Shown: in pieces, positions 35,599 to 43,801 of the stretch
Layout of the letters: every line of letters begins with the position of its first letter
How positions within the stretch are numbered: the stretch's first letter is position 1
Origin: Streptococcus ilei
GTDB lineage: Bacteria > Bacillota > Bacilli > Lactobacillales > Streptococcaceae
Length of the DNA: 64,000 nucleotides
Assembly (NCBI RefSeq): GCF_000479335.1
Contig: NC_022584.1
Coordinates: forward strand, 1,736,001-1,800,000
Direction: 5' to 3'
The notes under the pieces: model-generated
Databases searched by the model: none
Seen by the model: the letters and a program-made list of their open reading frames with translations, nothing else
Told to the model about the DNA's origin: nothing
Position numbers and translations under genes: made by a program

Positions 35599-36317
35599 CC
35601 GACTCCACCTCCTATAAAGAGTTCATGCCCATAGGCTGCATGCAGATTCTCTTTGGTAAAGGTTTCCTCTGTTTTCCCAAAAGCAATCAGTTTGCGATGA
35701 AGGAGGAGGACTTGGTCAAAGTAAGCTGGAACCTTGCTGAGGTCATGATGGACGATCAGAATGGTCTTGCCTTCTTGTTTCAAGGTCTGGAGGGTCTGCA
35801 TGATGATGTCTTCGCTGACAGAGTCAATCCCAGCAAAGGGCTCATCCAAAAAAATGACATCTGCTTCTTGGACCAAGCAACGGGCGATCAGCACCCGTTG
35901 GAATTGACCACCGGATAGTTGACCAATCTGGCGATCTGCTAGATCAAGAAGATTGACAAGTTTCAAGGCATCTTCCACCTTTTGGAGATCCTCTTTGCTT
36001 TTTCTCTTGAAGATAGAAAGATGGGGGTAGAGGCCTAGTGAGACACACTCCCGCACCGTGATGGGGAAGTGGAAATCAATAGCTGTCTTTTGTTCGACGT
36101 AGGCCACTCGTTGAAGAACTTGGCCGAGATCTTGTTGATCGAGCAGGACCTTTCCCGAATGAGGGAGAAGTCCTAGCATGGCCTTGATCAGGGTTGATTT
36201 CCCCGCACCGTTGGGTCCAAGAATTCCTAGGATGGTTGGACCCTGGATGGTGAGGGAAAGATCCTCCAAGGCCAGTGTTTGCTGGTAAGCAACACTTAGA
36301 TGTTCAATTTGAATCAT
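35595..36317 (-). CDS. psaB: Manganese ABC transporter ATP-binding protein
   Basis: 240 residues. Walker [11 protein letters not shown]-loop YVEQKTA, signature [14 protein letters not shown], Walker [13 protein letters not shown] and switch His VHHD are intact. First gene of the minus-strand operon psaB-psaC-psaA. SD AAAGGAG before ATG. Its promoter carries a regulator palindrome over the -35 box, pointing to Mn-dependent repression. Confidence 0.95.
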   Translation of the reverse strand: MIQIEHLSVAYQQTLALEDLSLTIQGPTILGILGPNGAGKSTLIKAMLGLLPHSGKVLLDQQDLGQVLQRVAYVEQKTAIDFHFPITVRECVSLGLYPHLSIFKRKSKEDLQKVEDALKLVNLLDLADRQIGQLSGGQFQRVLIARCLVQEADVIFLDEPFAGIDSVSEDIIMQTLQTLKQEGKTILIVHHDLSKVPAYFDQVLLLHRKLIAFGKTEETFTKENLHAAYGHELFIGGGVG

Positions 36318-36337
36318 GATTTTACTCCTTTACCATT

Positions 36338-36376
36338 AATATACATGAACGAAAAAATTAAGTCAAGTTAATTTTT
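36338..36376 (-). promoter_or_regulatory. psaBCA promoter with ScaR/PsaR-type operator
   Basis: Minus strand -35 TTGACT (36366-36361), 17-base spacer, -10 TATATT (36343-36338). A perfect palindrome at 36353-36376, arms AAAAATTAA / TTAATTTTT with a six-base centre, covers the -35 box. This is the arrangement expected for Mn-dependent repression by the DtxR-type regulator at 31302. Confidence 0.8.
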
Positions 36377-36465
36377 AAAATAATTTAGATTAAATCTTTT
36401 GTAATCATTGAAAAATAGACCTATTTTTGATAAGGTTAATAGAAAAGAATGAAAGTGAGAAGATT

Positions 36466-38361
36466 ATGGTACGTTTACAAGATGATTTTTATGATTACGT
36501 CAATGGGGAATGGGCTGAGACAGCTGTTATTCCTGATGACAAACCGTCAACTGGTGGTTTTATGGACTTGATCCAAGATATCGAAAACTTGATGTTGGAT
36601 ATTACCGGAAAATGGCAACGGGGAGAAGAGCTGCCCGAAGACAGTATTCTGCAAAACTTTGTCAAATACCACAAAATGGTGGCAGATTTTGATGCACGGG
36701 AAGCAGCTGGTGTGGCTCCGGCTATGCCCTTGATCAATGAAATCAAGGCTCTATCTTCTTTCGAAGACTATACCAGCAAGTTGGGCACCTATGAGCTAGC
36801 TGGCAAACCAAATCTCATGCCATTTAGCGTGTCACCAGACTTTATGAATGCCCAAATGAATGTCTTGTGGGGAGAAGCACTCGGTTTGATTTTGCCTGAT
36901 ACAACCTACTATGAAGAAGGCAATGAAAAAGGCCCAGAGTTATTGGCTGTTTGGCGTCAAATGGTTGAAAAACTCTTGGCAAAATTCGATTTCTCAGAGG
37001 AAGAAATCAAGGATATACTGGATAAGGTCATTGCGGCCGATGCAGAATTGGCCAAATATGTCTTGTCAAATGAAGAAAAATCCGAGTACAACAAACTCTA
37101 CCATCCTTATGAATGGGCAGATTTCAAGGCCTTGGTTCCAGAATTGCCACTTGATACCTTCTTTACAGAAGTGATTGGACAAACACCAGATAAAATCATC
37201 GTGCCGGAAGAGCGTTTTTGGAAGGAATTTGCGCCAAAATTCTACTCAGCAGCCAACTGGGAAACCCTTCATGCTAAATTGAAACTCGGCGCAGCTCTTT
37301 CTTGGACTTCCTTCTTGACCGAAGAAATCCGTGTCTTATCTGGTGAATATGGACGGACCATCACAGGGACACCAGAAGCACGTCCGAAAGAAAAGGCAGC
37401 TTTGGCTTTAGCAGAAGGGCCTTATAGCCAAGCGCTTGGCCTTTGGTATGCGGGCGAAAAATTCTCACCAGAAGCGAAAGCAGACGTAGAGCATAAAGTA
37501 GCGACTATGATTGAGGTCTACAAGGATCGTCTGGAAAAAGCAGACTGGCTTGCTCCTGAAACCCGCGAAAAAGCCATTGTTAAACTCAATGTCATCACAC
37601 CGCATATCGGCTACCCTGAAAAATTACCAGAAACTTACGCTAAGAAGATCATCGACGAGAGCAAGACCTTGGTGGAAAATGCTCAAAAATTGGCGCAAAT
37701 TTCGATTGCCCATGTCTGGAGCAAGTGGAACCAACCAGTCGATCGGAGTGAGTGGCACATGCCAGCTAATATGGTCAATGCTTACTATGATCCGCAACAA
37801 AACCAAATCGTTTTCCCAGCAGCGATCTTACAGGCGCCTTTCTATGACCTTCACCAATCGTCATCAGCTAACTACGGCGGAATCGGTGCGGTCATTGCCC
37901 ATGAAATCTCCCACGCCTTTGACACCAATGGAGCATCCTTTGACGAGCACGGTAGTTTGAAAGATTGGTGGAAGCCAGAAGATTACGAAGCCTTTACTGC
38001 TCGCACGCAAAAGGTCATCGATCAGTTCGAAGGCCAAGACTCTTACGGTGCTAAGATCAACGGGAAATTGACCGTTTCTGAAAATGTGGCAGACCTCGGA
38101 GGAATTGCCGCAGCCCTTGAAGCCGCTAAGAAAGAAGCAGACTTCTCTGCAGAAGAATTCTTTACCAACTTTGCTCGCATCTGGCGCATGAAAGCTCGAC
38201 CAGAGTACATGCAACTCCTCGCAAGTGTCGATGTCCACGCACCAGGAAAACTCCGTACCAATGTCCAATTGCCAAACTTCGACGAATTCTTTGAAACCTT
38301 TGATGTCAAAGAAGGCGATGGCATGTGGCGTGCCCCAGAAGACCGCGTGATCATTTGGTAA
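36466..38361 (+). CDS. pepO: Neutral endopeptidase PepO
   Basis: 631 residues from ATG 36466 (MVRLQDDFYDYVNGEWAET), the usual PepO start; an upstream TTG extension is unsupported. M13 family: zinc site HEISH (479-483), third ligand Glu539 in ENVADLGG, substrate-binding NAYYDPQQN, and C-terminal WRAPEDRVIIW. No signal peptide, as usual for streptococcal PepO even where it is found outside the cell. Divergent from psaBCA, a conserved pairing. The last 75 codons are duplicated downstream. Confidence 0.96.
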   Translation: MVRLQDDFYDYVNGEWAETAVIPDDKPSTGGFMDLIQDIENLMLDITGKWQRGEELPEDSILQNFVKYHKMVADFDAREAAGVAPAMPLINEIKALSSFEDYTSKLGTYELAGKPNLMPFSVSPDFMNAQMNVLWGEALGLILPDTTYYEEGNEKGPELLAVWRQMVEKLLAKFDFSEEEIKDILDKVIAADAELAKYVLSNEEKSEYNKLYHPYEWADFKALVPELPLDTFFTEVIGQTPDKIIVPEERFWKEFAPKFYSAANWETLHAKLKLGAALSWTSFLTEEIRVLSGEYGRTITGTPEARPKEKAALALAEGPYSQALGLWYAGEKFSPEAKADVEHKVATMIEVYKDRLEKADWLAPETREKAIVKLNVITPHIGYPEKLPETYAKKIIDESKTLVENAQKLAQISIAHVWSKWNQPVDRSEWHMPANMVNAYYDPQQNQIVFPAAILQAPFYDLHQSSSANYGGIGAVIAHEISHAFDTNGASFDEHGSLKDWWKPEDYEAFTARTQKVIDQFEGQDSYGAKINGKLTVSENVADLGGIAAALEAAKKEADFSAEEFFTNFARIWRMKARPEYMQLLASVDVHAPGKLRTNVQLPNFDEFFETFDVKEGDGMWRAPEDRVIIW

Positions 38362-38473
38362 ACTAAGATACTAAGCCCGTAAAAAAAGCGAGAAGAAAAT
38401 AGGAGATTGACGATGTGGGCCATGCCCACAAGTCAATCTCTCTTTTTCTCGACGCTCGTGAAAGAATAAAAAA
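38134..38473 (+). repeat. Direct tandem duplication, copy 1 (3' end of pepO plus terminator region)
   Basis: From GAAGCAGACTTC (38134) to about 38473 the sequence is repeated at 38503-38842 with no difference I can see, offset 369 bases. It covers pepO codons 557-631, the stop and the following hairpin. Confidence 0.95.
38403..38448 (+). terminator. pepO terminator hairpin (copy 1)
   Basis: GAGATTGAC-GTGGGC / GCCCAC-GTCAATCTC followed by CTTTTTC. Repeated at 38772-38817 in copy 2. Confidence 0.8.
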
Positions 38474-38502
38474 ATCCCAACGTACAAGTTACTAAGACGA
38501 CT

Positions 38503-38730
38503 GAAGCAGACTTCTCTGCAGAAGAATTCTTTACCAACTTTGCTCGCATCTGGCGCATGAAAGCTCGACCAGAGTACATGCAACTCCTCGCAAGTGTCGA
38601 TGTCCACGCACCAGGAAAACTCCGTACCAATGTCCAATTGCCAAACTTCGACGAATTCTTTGAAACCTTTGATGTCAAAGAAGGCGATGGCATGTGGCGT
38701 GCCCCAGAAGACCGCGTGATCATTTGGTAA
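38503..38730 (+). pseudogene. pepO 3' fragment
   Basis: 75 codons plus stop identical to the end of PepO, starting EADFSAEEFFTNF and ending EDRVIIW. It contains the ENVADLGG region's downstream part only, so no zinc site, and has no RBS. A duplication product, not a functional gene. Confidence 0.92.
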
Positions 38731-38842
38731 ACTAAGATACTAAGCCCGTAAAAAAAGCGAGAAGAAAATAGGAGATTGACGATGTGGGCCATGCCCACAA
38801 GTCAATCTCTCTTTTTCTCGACGCTCGTGAAAGAATAAAAAA
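38503..38842 (+). repeat. Direct tandem duplication, copy 2
   Basis: Second copy of 38134-38473, joined to a 30-base linker (CCAACGTACAAGTTACTAAG and neighbouring bases) that looks like a damaged version of the terminator found intact after copy 2. Confidence 0.95.
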
Positions 38843-38892
38843 TCCCCAAAGTCAAGTTTCGCGACTGAAACTAGTCTTTGGGGATTTTTTTG
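38841..38892. terminator. Bidirectional terminator between pepO region and activase gene
   Basis: AATCCCCAAAG / CTTTGGGGATT with T tracts on both strands. Confidence 0.85.
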
Positions 38893-38898
38893 AATGGA

Positions 38899-39675
38899 TT
38901 AGAAATAGCAGTGGATGTCATGATCTAAAAAAATTTGCTGGTAGTCATATAAATCTTCTGGATGCAGAGCTTTTATTCCTTCCATTTCATAGCGACGTCC
39001 TAAAAGTTTGTATTTGTTTTCTCCAAACTGGTGAAATGGGAGAAGTTGTACTTCATCGATGTTAAGCGAATTAAAAAGAGAAGCAAATTCTTCAGCATCG
39101 TTTAGCGAGTCATTGAAATTAGGAATGACTGGAATACGTAAAACGATTGTTTTGTTTTGAGCAAAGGCATAATGAATATTTTTAATAATCAGATGATTGT
39201 TGACTCCGACAACCTTCTTATGTTTAAGTGTATTGTAATGTTTAAGGTCTGTATAAATAAAATCAACATACTGAATGAGATCGACAAATTTCTCATGTTC
39301 AACAAAAGCTGTCGTTTCGATTGCAGTATGAAGTCCAACTTCTTTCGCAGCTTTTAAGATAGATTTGGCAAATTCAAATTGAGCAAAGATTTCTCCACCA
39401 GACAGGGTAATGCCACCACCAGATTCTTCATAGAAGTCAACGTCTTTTAAGACATCATCTATGATTTCTGTGACTGTTTTTTCTTCTCCCGTGATAGTTT
39501 CCTTTTTAGTAACAGCATCCAACATTTTTTCAGGATTTGCACGTTGGGATTCAGGATTGGAGCACCATGGACAACGCAGGGGACATCCTTTTAGAAATAC
39601 AGTAGTTCGGATGCCAGGGCCATCATGGATACTAAAGTGTTGGATGTTAAAGATAATGCCACGATTTTGTTCCAT
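38899..39675 (-). CDS. Glycyl radical enzyme activating enzyme (radical SAM)
   Basis: 258 residues from ATG 39675 (SD AGGAG). Radical SAM cluster CPLRCPWC (CxxxCxxC, about 38-45) after GPGIRTTVFLKG, and the GGG-ITLSGGE motif (about 85-95). No inserted ferredoxin domain of the size seen in many GRE activases, so it resembles PFL-activating enzyme in architecture. It should install the glycyl radical on the GRE encoded at 43802. Transcribed away from the regulators and catabolic genes. Confidence 0.92.
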   Translation of the reverse strand: MEQNRGIIFNIQHFSIHDGPGIRTTVFLKGCPLRCPWCSNPESQRANPEKMLDAVTKKETITGEEKTVTEIIDDVLKDVDFYEESGGGITLSGGEIFAQFEFAKSILKAAKEVGLHTAIETTAFVEHEKFVDLIQYVDFIYTDLKHYNTLKHKKVVGVNNHLIIKNIHYAFAQNKTIVLRIPVIPNFNDSLNDAEEFASLFNSLNIDEVQLLPFHQFGENKYKLLGRRYEMEGIKALHPEDLYDYQQIFLDHDIHCYF

Positions 39676-39804
39676 ATTTTGCTCTCCTATCAATCTAGTA
39701 AGTCTATTATACATTATTTAAGAAACTAATTCAATTACGAACGAAAGTTTATTTTGTTTTGAATTCACTCGAAAATTTGCTAAAATAGAGAAGAGGTAAA
39801 AACA

Positions 39805-40548
39805 ATGCAACGTTTAGATGAAATATTGAAATTAGTATCGGAGTTTGAAAAGATTGATGTTAATAGCTTGTCGGAGAAATTACAAGTCTCTAAAGTGACC
39901 ATTCGAAAGGATTTGGACAAGCTAGAATCCAAAGGATTATTGCATAGAGAACACGGCTATGCTGTTTTAAATAGTGGAGATGATATCAATGTTCGATTGT
40001 CTTTTCAATATGATACCAAGAAAAGAATAGCCAGGGAAGCTGCCAAACTAATTAAGGATAACGACACGGTTTTGATTGAATCGGGCTCTACTTGTGCCTT
40101 GCTAGCGGAAGAAATTTGTCAAACAAAAAAGAATATCAAGATTGTGACAAATTCTTATTTTATTGCAGATTATATTCAGGAATATGATTCCTGTAAAATC
40201 ATCCTACTTGGTGGTGAATTTCAAAAAGAATCTAGAGTGACCGTAGGTCCTCTTCTGAAAGAGTTGATTCGCTCGTTTAGAGTTCCCTTTGCTTTTGTAG
40301 GGGTTGACGGATATGATGATGAACTTGGCTTTACTGGGAAAGATATGATGCGGAGTGAAGTTGTTCAAGCTATGTCTGATGTTTCTAAAGAAGTGGTTGT
40401 CTTAACAGATTCAAGTAAATTTGGAAAGTGTGGGACCGTTAGACGATTTGCACTTTCGCAAGTTTCTAGAGTGATAACAGATAAGAATATATCTCAAGAA
40501 GCAAAGGAAAAACTTGAGGATTCGCAAACGATTTTAAACTTAGTATAA
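39805..40548 (+). CDS. DeoR-family transcriptional regulator
   Basis: 247 residues. N-terminal winged helix MQRLDEILKLV...NSLSEKLQVSKVTIRKDLDKLESKGLLHREHGYA, then a sugar-phosphate-sensing DeoR domain with ESGSTCALLAEEI and FVGVDGYDDELGFT. SD AGAGG. First of two regulator genes in the locus, 14 bases before the SorC-type gene. Likely senses a phosphorylated intermediate of the pathway. Confidence 0.92.
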   Translation: MQRLDEILKLVSEFEKIDVNSLSEKLQVSKVTIRKDLDKLESKGLLHREHGYAVLNSGDDINVRLSFQYDTKKRIAREAAKLIKDNDTVLIESGSTCALLAEEICQTKKNIKIVTNSYFIADYIQEYDSCKIILLGGEFQKESRVTVGPLLKELIRSFRVPFAFVGVDGYDDELGFTGKDMMRSEVVQAMSDVSKEVVVLTDSSKFGKCGTVRRFALSQVSRVITDKNISQEAKEKLEDSQTILNLV

Positions 40549-40562
40549 GAAGGAGAAGTCAA

Positions 40563-41534
40563 TTGAAAGATGAACGGAAAAAGTTACTTGCTAAATTAGC
40601 CTATCTATACTATGTTGAAGACAAAAGTCAATCGCAAATCGCAGCAGAAACTGGAATCTACCGTACAACTGTCAGCAGAATGTTAGCGGAGGCTAAAAAA
40701 GAGGGAGTTGTAAAAATTGAAATTGAAAATTTTGATACTCGCCTCTTCCATTTAGAAAATTATATCAAACAAAAATATGGCTTGAAAGCTATCGAGATTA
40801 TACCAAATCTAGTTGATGAGCCACGAGAAAGCCTTGAAAAGCGGCTAGCGCAAGCTAGTGCTGTCATGCTTCGAAATTTGATTGAAGATGGAATGACAGT
40901 TGGTTTTTCATGGGGCAAGTCTCTCAGATTAATGGTGGAACAAGTTGGAACTAAGCGTTTGGATGGTGTTCAATTTTATCCCCTAGCTGGAGGTCCCAGT
41001 CATATCCATGCTCGCTACCATGTCAATACTCTAATCTACAGTATGGCGAGTAAATTTCATGGAGAATGTCATTTTATAAACGCGAGTGTCATTCAAGAAA
41101 ATTCTGAGGTAACGGAAGGCATCTTATCTTCTAAGTATTTCGAGGACTTGAAAGCTAGTTGGCGTTGTTTGGATGTTGCTGCTGTAGGGATTGGTGGCCA
41201 TGCAGATAGCAAGAATCCTCAGTGGTTTGATATGCTAACAACAAATGATTTTAAGAAATTGGAGTCGGAACATGCTGTAGGAGAAGTCTGCTGTCGTTTC
41301 TTTGATCAAGAAGGTATCCCCGTTTATCCTGAATTACAGGAAAGAACAATATCTATCACATTGGAGGAATTGAGAAAGGTTCCGAATATCATCTCGTTAG
41401 CCTACGGTGATCAAAAAGCAAAAGCAATTTTATCGGTTTTGAAAGCCAACTATATCAATCATTTAGTCACAGATGAAGCGACGATCTTAAAAGTTTTAGA
41501 ATTAGATGGTGATCAGCAATTTACTAAAAAATAG
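40563..41534 (+). CDS. SorC-family sugar-binding transcriptional regulator
   Basis: 323 residues starting with TTG at 40563, seven bases after SD AAGGAG. N-terminal HTH LAYLYYVEDKSQSQIAAETGIYRTTVSRML, C-terminal phosphosugar domain with GFSWGKSLRLMVEQV and AVGIGG. SorC/CggR-like proteins are activators or repressors tuned by sugar phosphates. Possible target: the palindrome GCACA(A/G)ATGTGC upstream of both catabolic transcription units. Confidence 0.92.
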   Translation: MKDERKKLLAKLAYLYYVEDKSQSQIAAETGIYRTTVSRMLAEAKKEGVVKIEIENFDTRLFHLENYIKQKYGLKAIEIIPNLVDEPRESLEKRLAQASAVMLRNLIEDGMTVGFSWGKSLRLMVEQVGTKRLDGVQFYPLAGGPSHIHARYHVNTLIYSMASKFHGECHFINASVIQENSEVTEGILSSKYFEDLKASWRCLDVAAVGIGGHADSKNPQWFDMLTTNDFKKLESEHAVGEVCCRFFDQEGIPVYPELQERTISITLEELRKVPNIISLAYGDQKAKAILSVLKANYINHLVTDEATILKVLELDGDQQFTKK

Positions 41535-41573
41535 GACAGCGAGGATGCAGTCCTTATTTTTTTGAGTTAAATA

Positions 41574-41585
41574 GCACAAATGTGC
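41574..41585 (+). promoter_or_regulatory. Palindromic regulator site 1
   Basis: GCACAAATGTGC, 38 bases upstream of the PTS-operon -35 box. Matches GCACAGATGTGC at 43677 at almost the same distance from its promoter. Confidence 0.6.
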
Positions 41586-41623
41586 AAAAACTAAAAACAA
41601 TAATCAAATGTTGTAGTTTTTTA

Positions 41624-41674
41624 TTGACCGGCAAAAATATAAATGGTATATTGACAATAGAAAAAGCGCTTTCA
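41624..41674 (+). promoter_or_regulatory. PTS-operon promoter with cre site
   Basis: TTGACC (41624-41629), 17 bases, TATATT (41647-41652). A cre-like GAAAAAGCGCTTTCA (41660-41674) begins at the expected transcription start, so CcpA would repress in glucose. Confidence 0.8.
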
Positions 41675-41701
41675 TTAGATTGACAAAGGAGTGTAGTGCA
41701 C

Positions 41702-42025
41702 ATGGAAATAATTGTTGCAGACCAAATTATTATGGGCTTAATTTTAAATGCGGGTGATGCTAAACAGCATGTTTACCAAGCTTTATCATATGCTAAGGAA
41801 GGTGATTTTACATCTTCTGAAGGCGAAATTGCAAAAGCAGATGCAGCATTGCTAGAAGCGCATAACTTGCAAACCCAATTTTTAGCCCAGGAAGCAAGTG
41901 GGACAAAGACAGAGATTACAGCTTTGTTTGTGCACTCACAAGATCACTTAATGACTTCAATCACAGAGATTAACTTGATTAAAGAAATGATTGACTTACG
42001 AAAAGAACTTTCAGCGAAACAATAA
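41702..42025 (+). CDS. PTS lactose/cellobiose-family IIA
   Basis: 107 residues from ATG 41702, ten bases from SD AAGGAG (an in-frame GTG at 41696 is only four away). All-helical: IIMGLILNAGDAKQHVYQAL, then the phosphorylation-site region LFVHSQDHLMT (His about 77). Takes phosphate from HPr and passes it to IIB. First gene of IIA-IIB-IIC, all in one operon. Confidence 0.92.
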   Translation: MEIIVADQIIMGLILNAGDAKQHVYQALSYAKEGDFTSSEGEIAKADAALLEAHNLQTQFLAQEASGTKTEITALFVHSQDHLMTSITEINLIKEMIDLRKELSAKQ

Positions 42026-42035
42026 GGAGGAAAAG

Positions 42036-42347
42036 ATGATGAAAATTGGATTGTTTTGTGCGGCAGGATTTTCAACAGGAATGTTGGTAAATAATATGAA
42101 GGTAGCGGCTCAGGAATTAGGTATTGATGCTGAAATTGAGGCATATTCTCAAGCGAAATTAGCAGATTTTGCCCCAGAAATAGATGTCGCTTTGTTAGGG
42201 CCTCAAGTAGCTTATACTTTGGATAAATCAAAAGCGATTTGTGAGGCAAACCATATCCCTATTGCTGTCATTCCTATGGCGGATTATGGGATGTTAGATG
42301 GTAAGAAGGTACTAAATCTAGCTCTAGAATTGCTAGGAGAAAAATAA
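42036..42347 (+). CDS. PTS cellobiose-family IIB
   Basis: 103 residues from ATG 42036 or 42039, SD AAGGAGG. Phosphocysteine loop LFCAAGFSTGMLV (Cys about 8), and VALLGPQVAYTLDKSK typical of the lactose/cellobiose IIB fold. Accepts phosphate from IIA and gives it to the incoming sugar. Confidence 0.92.
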   Translation: MMKIGLFCAAGFSTGMLVNNMKVAAQELGIDAEIEAYSQAKLADFAPEIDVALLGPQVAYTLDKSKAICEANHIPIAVIPMADYGMLDGKKVLNLALELLGEK

Positions 42348-42358
42348 GGAGGCTTCCC

Positions 42359-43660
42359 ATGTCTAATTTTAATTCTCAGAAAATTATCGCTCCAATCATG
42401 CGTTTTGTAAACATGAAAGGAATTATTGCTCTTAAAGATGGGATGTTAGCGATCCTTCCATTAACGGTAGTTGGTAGTTTGTTTCTGATTATTGGACAAT
42501 TACCATTTGAAGGCCTTAATCAGGCTATTGCTAGTGTATTTGGCGATACATGGACAGAGCCATTTATGCAAGTTTATTCAGGAACATTCGCCATCATGGG
42601 CTTAATTTCTTGCTTCTCCATTGGGTATTCTTATGCTAAAAACAGTGGAGTAGAACCCTTGCCAGCGGGAGTTTTGTCCCTGTCTTCATTCTTTATCTTG
42701 TTAAAATCTTCTTATGTACCAGCTAAGGGAGAACCGATTGGCGATGCCATTTCAAAAGTATGGTTTGGTGGTCAAGGGATTATCGGGGCCATTATTATTG
42801 GTCTGGTAGTTGGTGCAATTTATACTGTGTTTATCCAAAGACACATTGTTATAAAAATGCCAGAACAAGTACCTCAAGCCATTGCCAAACAATTTGAAGC
42901 GATGATTCCTGCTTTCGTGATTTTCTTACTATCAATGATTGTCTATATCGTATCAAAAGTAGTGACAAACGGCGGTACCTTCATTGAAATGATTTATGAT
43001 GTCATTCAGGTTCCTCTTCAAGGTCTAACAGGATCACTTTACGGAGCGATTGGGATTGCTTTCTTTATTTCATTCTTGTGGTGGTTTGGTGTTCATGGCC
43101 AATCAGTTGTCAACGGTGTAGTAACAGCCTTGCTACTTTCTAACCTAGATGCCAATAAATCAATGTTGGCAGCTGGGAAGCTATCCGTTGAAAATGGTGC
43201 CCACATTGTAACTCAACAATTCTTAGATAGCTTCCTTATTTTGTCTGGATCAGGTATAACCTTTGGGTTGGTTGTTGCCATGCTATTTGCTGCTAAGTCA
43301 AAACAGTATAAAGCTTTGGGGAAAGTTGCAGCATTTCCTGCAATCTTTAATGTCAATGAACCCGTCGTATTTGGATTTCCGATCGTAATGAACCCAGTTA
43401 TGTTCCTTCCATTTATTTTGGTTCCAATTTTGGCTGCAATAATTGTTTATGCATCAATTGCTATTGGATTTATGCATCCATTCTCAGGTGTGACTCTTCC
43501 TTGGAGTACACCAGCCATTATTTCTGGATTTATGGTTGGAGGTTGGCAAGGTGCTTTCGTTCAAGTGCTAGTTCTTGCGACCTCGACTGTCGTATATTTC
43601 CCATTCTTCAAATTCCAAGATAATCTTGCCTATAACAATGAATTACAAGCTGAAAAATAG
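42359..43660 (+). CDS. PTS cellobiose-family IIC permease
   Basis: 433 residues, about ten membrane helices. Starts MSNFNSQKIIAPIMRFVNMKGI; contains WWFGVHGQSVVNGV and FNVNEPVVFGFPIVMNP, signature regions of the lactose/cellobiose (Lac) PTS IIC family. Transports and phosphorylates the sugar. The substrate is not given by sequence; together with the downstream enzymes an anhydrohexitol such as 1,5-anhydroglucitol or 1,5-anhydromannitol is a good guess. Confidence 0.92.
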   Translation: MSNFNSQKIIAPIMRFVNMKGIIALKDGMLAILPLTVVGSLFLIIGQLPFEGLNQAIASVFGDTWTEPFMQVYSGTFAIMGLISCFSIGYSYAKNSGVEPLPAGVLSLSSFFILLKSSYVPAKGEPIGDAISKVWFGGQGIIGAIIIGLVVGAIYTVFIQRHIVIKMPEQVPQAIAKQFEAMIPAFVIFLLSMIVYIVSKVVTNGGTFIEMIYDVIQVPLQGLTGSLYGAIGIAFFISFLWWFGVHGQSVVNGVVTALLLSNLDANKSMLAAGKLSVENGAHIVTQQFLDSFLILSGSGITFGLVVAMLFAAKSKQYKALGKVAAFPAIFNVNEPVVFGFPIVMNPVMFLPFILVPILAAIIVYASIAIGFMHPFSGVTLPWSTPAIISGFMVGGWQGAFVQVLVLATSTVVYFPFFKFQDNLAYNNELQAEK

Positions 43661-43676
43661 TGCGTTTATCATGTAT

Positions 43677-43754
43677 GCACAGATGTGCGACTAGAATAGA
43701 ATTTATATGTATAATTCATAATTCATTGAAATTCGTAAAATTTAATGCTACTAT
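43677..43754 (+). promoter_or_regulatory. GRE-operon regulator site 2 and promoter
   Basis: GCACAGATGTGC (43677-43688), then TTGAAA (43726-43731), 17 bases, TACTAT (43749-43754). The palindrome lies 37 bases upstream of the -35, as in the PTS promoter, where an activator would bind. Confidence 0.65.
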
Positions 43755-43801
43755 AGTTACGAAAGAAAACAAAATAATTTCAAAAGAAAGGTTTTGAAAA
43801 A

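Noticed and set aside
38371..38798. Minus-strand frames over the duplicated pepO end
   Set aside because: Repeated only because the DNA is duplicated; they mirror PepO codons.
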